Source: Bacteriovoracaceae bacterium (GTDB lineage: Bacteria > Bdellovibrionota > Bacteriovoracia > Bacteriovoracales > Bacteriovoracaceae). From it: 64,000 nt of DNA. Under the pieces are notes generated by a model. That model worked only from the letters and a program-made list of their open reading frames with translations, was not told where the DNA came from and did no database searches. Positions 59,388 through 64,000 of this stretch are shown here, one piece after another (position 1 is the stretch's first letter; every line of letters begins with the position of its first letter). Both the position numbers and the translations under genes were made by a program. The stretch is taken from NCBI GenBank assembly GCA_018675575.1, contig JABGXW010000145.1, positions 1 to 64,000 of the forward strand. The letters run 5' to 3'.

Positions 59388-59434
59388 TTTGTCACAAATT
59401 TTGAGGAGAGGAAATATTGTGACAAATATCACAA
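59388..59434. promoter_or_regulatory. CRP/FNR-like palindrome and extra half-site in the divergent promoter region
   Basis: TTGTGA-N6-TCACAA at 59417-59434 is a perfect palindrome of the CRP/FNR-family form TGTGA-N6-TCACA. A third copy of TCACAA lies at 59392-59397; TTTGTCACAA (59388-59397) and TTGTGACAAA (59417-59426) also form a 10-bp inverted repeat that brackets the ribosome site of the regulator gene. The palindrome covers the regulator's GTG start. The binding protein is unknown. Confidence 0.5.
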
Positions 59435-59952
59435 GCCAAGAGTTTGGCGATAGATTAAAACTTACATATGTAATCATCGGTATTTTTCTACTTATCGTGC
59501 TAGATGTTCTCACTGACTTTCTATTTAAAATTCCAGAAAGCAAACTTATTTTTAAAGCAATACTTGCTGGTGGTAACCTCATTTTCATGGGTTATCTTGT
59601 TTACTTTATCTGGAACAAGTTCGATAGAGATGACGCCATTAAGCATGGTCTAACGCGCGCCAAGTTAAAGGCCCAGGCTGATGCAGATCGATATGAATCT
59701 AAGGCCATCGAATTAACAGATAGATTCGAAGATTTTATAGCTAGACAATTTAAAAACTGGGAACTTAGTCCTAGTGAAAAGGAAATTGCCCATTTGCTCC
59801 TGGTTGGAAAGAGTTCCAAGGAAATTGCACAGACGCGTTATACTTCTGAAAGAACAATTCGAAATCAATGTCGATTTATATATGAGAAATCGGGTTGTGG
59901 AGGCCGATCAGAGTTATCAGCCTTTTTCTTCAATACATTTATAAAACAGTAA
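59419..59952 (+). CDS. Membrane-anchored LuxR-type regulator
   Basis: A 177-residue protein from GTG 59419, chosen because GAGGAGAGG lies just upstream; TTG 59389 has no ribosome site. Two membrane helices (about 12-32, YVIIGIFLLIVLDVLTDFLF, and 39-60) are followed by a linker and a C-terminal LuxR/GerE helix-turn-helix: LSPSEKEIAHLLLVGKSSKE, then RTIRNQCRFIYEKSGCGGR. No receiver or autoinducer domain, so the membrane part may sense the envelope directly. It is divergent from the phosphonate operon (104 bp between starts) and is its likely regulator; this is inference from position. Confidence 0.83.
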   Translation: MTNITSQEFGDRLKLTYVIIGIFLLIVLDVLTDFLFKIPESKLIFKAILAGGNLIFMGYLVYFIWNKFDRDDAIKHGLTRAKLKAQADADRYESKAIELTDRFEDFIARQFKNWELSPSEKEIAHLLLVGKSSKEIAQTRYTSERTIRNQCRFIYEKSGCGGRSELSAFFFNTFIKQ

Positions 59953-59953
59953 T

Positions 59954-60697
59954 TTAAAAAAACGAGTAAATAAAACCTAAAACAAGTCTCACTGATTGCT
60001 TTTTATGTGTCGTAGGTGATGACGCTATTGTGTCACCATAATACTTTTGGCCAATATTTATAAAATACTGCCAAGGACCATCTGTATAAACTGTTCGGAT
60101 ATTTAAACCATAATTTGTAGCAGCAGAACCATCGTAGGTGGCCCTATTTCTCGATAGGTCAATCTCACTGGGCTTCACTCCAAAGTAATAATTCACGTAA
60201 TGATCATTCCAATGTTGATAGAAAGGTCTAGGACTAATCATAAACTTTCCAAAATTAAATTTAGGAGCATAGGTTATGGTAATGACTGATCCATTACTTT
60301 TATTTTGTATATCTTTATAGTATTGAAAAGTCAGTTGATAAATATTAATTAGACCACCTAAAAATATGGAACGTACTCTTTCATCCATATTTGGACCCTC
60401 ATAGGGTTCGCCCTCATACAGAAGGGTTGCTGCTAATTTAAGATCTTTTTTATGGAGTAATGCGACTCCGCCACCATCTTTATTAATAACTACAGGACCA
60501 ATTCTAAACATTATGCTTGGATAAGGTTCAATGATAGGATCAGAGCGAAAAAATAGACGGTGATTCTCTTTTCGTATATTGTCCTCTAAGTTGACAGCTG
60601 GACCTAATTTGAGTTCAACTAATTTTTCTGCATATATAACTACAGGAAAACAACATAAATAGGCGATTAAGACTAAGAGAGCCCTTGGATTGATAAT
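59954..60697 (-). CDS. MipA/OmpV-like outer-membrane protein with non-AUG start
   Basis: Predicted outer-membrane barrel of about 247 residues. An internal ATG at 60511 would give only 185 residues and lose the N-terminus, but the frame is open further up and encodes a signal peptide (INPRALLVLIAYLCCFPVV, cut near YA-EKL) followed by LKLGPAVNLEDN. No ATG, GTG or TTG lies between that signal and the upstream TAA; the strong AAGGAG at 60707-60702 points to ATT 60697 or ATC 60694. The barrel part has GPVVINKDGGGVALL, YEGPNMDERVRS and a C-terminal LVLGFIYSFF, typical of MipA/OmpV. Its beginning overlaps the end of the MMPL gene. Confidence 0.65.
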   Translation of the reverse strand: MINPRALLVLIAYLCCFPVVIYAEKLVELKLGPAVNLEDNIRKENHRLFFRSDPIIEPYPSIMFRIGPVVINKDGGGVALLHKKDLKLAATLLYEGEPYEGPNMDERVRSIFLGGLINIYQLTFQYYKDIQNKSNGSVITITYAPKFNFGKFMISPRPFYQHWNDHYVNYYFGVKPSEIDLSRNRATYDGSAATNYGLNIRTVYTDGPWQYFINIGQKYYGDTIASSPTTHKKQSVRLVLGFIYSFF

Positions 60698-63006
60698 GGT
60701 CTCCTTTTTTTATTTATTGTTTTCCAACTTAAATAATTTAGAAAAACAGGTCTTACCATCATACATATAAAATACATTCCTATTTGTCCGAGAACTGAAA
60801 TCCAGGCGATGCCATTTAATAACTTGGCCTCCGCCAAAAATAATGATCCAAATCCGATTAATGTTGTTGCTAAGGAAAGGTGAATCGCTTGTGCAGATAG
60901 TTTAGAGCTTTTTAGAGAATTGTAAGACTCTAGTTCTCTATGGTGGATATGAACGCCCATATCTATTCCTGAAGCGAGAATCGCGGGGAACATTCCAACA
61001 TTCATTATTGTAAATCTCACTTCAAATAGCCCCATCAGTCCAAAAAGAACTGAAATCCCAAGTATCAATTGAATTTCTAATGTTAAGGCTGAGGAAATGG
61101 ATTTAAAATCTATTAAGAAAGTTATAAATGCACCAATCAAAAACATAATAATAATTACTTTTCCATCTTCTACGATATGATCAAGAATCTCAACAAAAAC
61201 TAATGTATCTGAACCAATTTTGGTTTTAGGAAACTCTTTTTTGGTTGCCCTAAGTAGAGTCGCAAATTCATTTAATTCGTCTCGTGTATCAAGTTCCTTA
61301 TTTGGGTAGATTAGGACAATACTTCCGGATTTACCAAAAGAATTCTTTATGTGGGGAGGGAGGTCTTCTCGGGTATAAACACCTACTTCAAGCCACGAGC
61401 GAATTTTCTTGGCATCTATTCCTGTTTTTTCATGAAGTTCTTGATCAGAAATATCTTTAACAAGATTTTTTAATTTTTTAACTTTCCTCGCTCTTGATTT
61501 GATCTTTTTTGGAATGATCGTTCTAATTGAAACAACATCTTGGACAATTTCTTTATATTTTTTCTGTTCAATAAATTTAACAACTTTTTCAGCCGTTTTT
61601 TTATCAGGGGCCAAAATCCCTGCTGGCGAAGTCGATTTTCCATAGAGTGTTTCACTTAGTGCCTTAAGATCTCTCGTTTCTTTTGATAAATCTCGCATTC
61701 GAGTGAAATCATACTCAAACTCTGTTTGAAAAGCACCGTAAACAAGAAATGGGATGGCCAATAGTAAGAACTTTAAGTGTTTGACTTTGAAAGGATAAAA
61801 TCCAAAACATCTAACAGTTTTTTGTAAAAATATTTTTTCGTTTAAAACTTTTCCTGATGCGGGCAATATCGACATAAACACGATGAAAATAGAGATGATT
61901 CCAAAACCTGCAATGATACCTAGTTCTGAAAATCCTCGAAACTCGCTAATGTATAGGCAGAGAAAAGCAATTGCGGTTGTAAGAGCTGCTGAAAATAATG
62001 CTCTTCCTGTTTTTGAATAGGTTGCTAATAAAGCCTCTTCCTTAGAGAGCCCTTCATTAATTTCTTGATAATACCTTCTAATGAGGTGGATTCCATAATC
62101 AGCACCAAGTCCAGCCAGAATAGCGAGCAAGAATCCAGTAAGGATGTTGATTTGACCTACTAGGTAGTACGCAATTCCAGTAGTAAAGCCTAAGGCCAAG
62201 ATGACCCCAGAAATGGTGACAAGGGCGGCCCTTAAACTACCAAGTCCTAAAAATAAGAGCAACGAAATTACAATAGTTGAAAAGATACCAGTCTTACCTA
62301 TATCCCTTTCCATTTGTTTAGTATCGCGTACTTTTTCTACATACCTACCAATAATATTGAATTTTTTTCCTTTTAATATTGAAGCAACAATTGATTCTAC
62401 TTGGTTACTTAATGTTTCGGAACGAGAAAGGTCTACGGATTCAAAAATAGGTTTAACTAAAAGAAGAGCATATTTTTTGTCTTTAGACAGAAAATATTTG
62501 TTAGAATCATTATCTTTTTTAAAGTCTCTAAAAAACTGTTTTGCCTTTGTTATATTGTCTTCTCGATCTTCAGCTGTCTCCAGTCCAAAGTTCATCATAC
62601 TTGATTTTCCTTTATCAAATAAAATTTTGGCATTTCTTCTAAGTTTCTTAAATTCTTTTTTCTCAAGTATATAAAGTGATTTATCTTCTAAAAGATATTC
62701 TTCAGTATTATAAAAAACATATTTCACTTCTTTATTTAATTGAATTTTTTCAGCAATAGGTTCTAAAAACTGTTGTGGTCTATCCATCGGGCCAAGTAAA
62801 ACCATTAAGTGACCAACTCCACCTATATCATCTGAAACAGTATTCATTTCTTTTACTGCAGGATTATCTTCAGGAAGTAGGTTGCTGAGAGACAAATTTA
62901 TTGGCAAGTAAGGAGCTTTAGAAAATCCGAAAGCTGACAAGAGTATAACTACCACTAGGAAAATATATTTATACTTGAAATTTAAATGGACCAATCTTTT
63001 CGTCAT
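60673..63006 (-). CDS. MMPL/RND-family transporter
   Basis: Inner-membrane RND-type exporter of 777 residues with the two-halved MMPL layout: TM1 (about 12-29), a periplasmic loop to ~230, a block of helices (VISLLLFLGLGSLRAALVTI, INILTGFLLAILAGLGADYG), a second periplasmic loop (~420-610) and a second helix block (GMFPAILASGIDMGVHIHHR). The AGLGADYGIH and ASGIDMGVHI segments hold the Asp-bearing proton-relay positions of this family. Many relatives export lipids or hopanoids. It lies between TolC-like and MipA-like genes with tiny spacing. Confidence 0.88.
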   Translation of the reverse strand: MTKRLVHLNFKYKYIFLVVVILLSAFGFSKAPYLPINLSLSNLLPEDNPAVKEMNTVSDDIGGVGHLMVLLGPMDRPQQFLEPIAEKIQLNKEVKYVFYNTEEYLLEDKSLYILEKKEFKKLRRNAKILFDKGKSSMMNFGLETAEDREDNITKAKQFFRDFKKDNDSNKYFLSKDKKYALLLVKPIFESVDLSRSETLSNQVESIVASILKGKKFNIIGRYVEKVRDTKQMERDIGKTGIFSTIVISLLLFLGLGSLRAALVTISGVILALGFTTGIAYYLVGQINILTGFLLAILAGLGADYGIHLIRRYYQEINEGLSKEEALLATYSKTGRALFSAALTTAIAFLCLYISEFRGFSELGIIAGFGIISIFIVFMSILPASGKVLNEKIFLQKTVRCFGFYPFKVKHLKFLLLAIPFLVYGAFQTEFEYDFTRMRDLSKETRDLKALSETLYGKSTSPAGILAPDKKTAEKVVKFIEQKKYKEIVQDVVSIRTIIPKKIKSRARKVKKLKNLVKDISDQELHEKTGIDAKKIRSWLEVGVYTREDLPPHIKNSFGKSGSIVLIYPNKELDTRDELNEFATLLRATKKEFPKTKIGSDTLVFVEILDHIVEDGKVIIIMFLIGAFITFLIDFKSISSALTLEIQLILGISVLFGLMGLFEVRFTIMNVGMFPAILASGIDMGVHIHHRELESYNSLKSSKLSAQAIHLSLATTLIGFGSLFLAEAKLLNGIAWISVLGQIGMYFICMMVRPVFLNYLSWKTINKKRRPLSIQGLS

Positions 63007-63011
63007 TTTGT

Positions 63012-64000
63012 TTATAATTTTTTCGTTAAAAGAATGGGGTCCACCTCAGTTCCTACTGAAAGGGATAATTCTGCCCATGCCAGGTTATAATTATAGATAT
63101 TTTCTAAATGATCTTTGTATGTATAAGCACGGATTTCGTAGGCTTCAACCACTTCTTTGGCCTTGATGAGCCCAATACCTCCACCTATTATGGTCCGTGA
63201 TAATAATTTTTTTCCTAGGCGATTTGCCTTCTTTGAGTTTTTTATTTTTATTTTAAACTCTTTTACAATTCTCCACTTTTCTTGAACTTTTATTGCAAAT
63301 CCATGTTTGGCATACTTTTGTTTATATTTTAACTGTTCTGATTCTATATTTATTTTTTGTGACTTTGCCTTACTTATTCCAAAATTGAGATCCCATTTTA
63401 TTCCTACACCAACGATCAGGCTATTTTCGTTATAGGGATCGTAAGCAAAAACTGATTGCTGAGCTTGACGAGCATCAGTATAGGAATATTCGTATTTAAA
63501 TAGAATACCGAGATTTGGATAATTTGATTTCCGCTCTCCGATGGCCAGTAGTCGTTTAGCCTCTATTCCTTCTTCAAGTTGTTTTAACTCAGGCTTGTTT
63601 TCAACTAATAGGTCTTGATAATAATCAAGACTTTTAATTTTTCTTTTCTCATGCTCAAGCCATTCTTCTTTAGGATGTATATTTAAACTCTTATCATAAC
63701 CGGCATAAAGCTTAAGGCCGTCTAATGCGAGACTTCTTTTGTTTTTTATTTCTATTTGTTTTGATTTAAGTTGATTTAGAAAAATGTTTAATCTATAGAG
63801 GTCTGACTTTTTGAATTTCTTCTTTTTAACTTTTTCAATAATGAGCTCAACTTCATTAATACCTTCAGAGACAAATTCAATCAAATTATTTGTTAGTAAA
63901 ACTCCGTAATAAATTTCTTTTAATTTTAATCTTGTACTGTTAACAGTTCCTTCTAACTTTGCGGAAGCATAATTTTGTCCGTGTTTAGCGGCTCGCAAGA
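63012..64000 (-). CDS. TolC-family outer-membrane protein (5' partial)
   Basis: C-terminal ~329 residues of an outer-membrane efflux protein; the frame stays open to the window end, so the N-terminus and signal are outside. Long Lys/Glu-rich helices (NNLIEFVSEGINEVELIIEK) alternate with barrel-like strands (NLGILFKYEYSY, SLIVGVGIKWDLNFG). The second helical pair follows with a conserved-looking NYNLAWAELSLSVGTE near the end. A TTG at 63998 is not a credible start. It ends 5 bp before the MMPL gene and should supply its outer-membrane exit. Confidence 0.75.
   Translation of the reverse strand, partial: LRAAKHGQNYASAKLEGTVNSTRLKLKEIYYGVLLTNNLIEFVSEGINEVELIIEKVKKKKFKKSDLYRLNIFLNQLKSKQIEIKNKRSLALDGLKLYAGYDKSLNIHPKEEWLEHEKRKIKSLDYYQDLLVENKPELKQLEEGIEAKRLLAIGERKSNYPNLGILFKYEYSYTDARQAQQSVFAYDPYNENSLIVGVGIKWDLNFGISKAKSQKINIESEQLKYKQKYAKHGFAIKVQEKWRIVKEFKIKIKNSKKANRLGKKLLSRTIIGGGIGLIKAKEVVEAYEIRAYTYKDHLENIYNYNLAWAELSLSVGTEVDPILLTKKL

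Overview
The window is AT-rich (about two thirds A+T by eye) Gram-negative chromosomal DNA with dense, tightly spaced genes and Shine-Dalgarno sites of the AAGGA/GAGG type. Kdo/LPS synthesis genes, TolC-like proteins, lipoproteins, several FHA and coiled-coil proteins, a Tad-type pilus locus, a short archaeal-style valyl-tRNA synthetase and an aminoethylphosphonate lipid cluster together suggest a Bdellovibrionota bacterium of the Bacteriovorax/Halobacteriovorax kind. This is inference; there is no rRNA gene to confirm it. I saw no tRNA, rRNA, CRISPR array, insertion sequence or prophage.

Layout. 1-7317: a three-gene unit of an OmpA-domain coiled-coil protein (5' end outside the window), a MotA/TolQ/ExbB-type channel protein and a 1440-residue FHA/coiled-coil/membrane protein. 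7329-15603: a crotonase, valS, a receiver-domain protein, an FHA protein, a PilZ protein, sodB and a predicted secreted HExxH protein, with one gene remnant. 15794-18600: nuoB-C-D-I without the rest of complex I. 18626-23945: an rRNA-type methyltransferase, a membrane protein, ettA and a short aspartokinase. 23900-28510 (minus strand): a compact Tad/type IVb pilus locus whose 59-codon Flp pilin gene (28331-28510) is easy to miss; a separate 43-codon gene with its own promoter and terminator lies antisense to it at 26359-26490. 28696-34608: SPOR protein, manC, purB and an outer-membrane gene set. 34761-39832: kdsB-pyrG-kdsA-kdsC, a DUF493-type gene and gpsA; CTP made by PyrG is the co-substrate of KdsB. 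39858-47149: envelope genes (DsbD-like reductase, PAP2 phosphatase, TPR lipoprotein, FecR-domain protein) and a ROK kinase. 47262-50288: guaB-guaA. 50293-52121: a HAD-like protein and a secreted sphingomyelinase-like phosphodiesterase.

The most striking region is 52217-59314, a seven-gene minus-strand operon: PEP mutase fused to a nucleotidyltransferase-like domain, phosphonopyruvate decarboxylase, 2-aminoethylphosphonate transaminase, a LysE-type transporter, a CDP-alcohol phosphatidyltransferase, a second nucleotidyltransferase and a TauD/PhnY-like Fe(II)/2-oxoglutarate oxygenase. Together they predict a path from PEP through 2-aminoethylphosphonate, hydroxylated at C1 and CMP-activated, to a phosphonolipid head group. 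1-Hydroxy-2-aminoethylphosphonate sphingolipids are known from Bacteriovorax (Bdellovibrio) stolpii, so this is a candidate locus for that chemistry. A divergent membrane-anchored LuxR-type regulator (59419-59952) and a TGTGA-N6-TCACA palindrome sit at its promoter. Beyond it (59954-64000) is a MipA/OmpV-like, MMPL and TolC-like export cassette cut by the window edge.
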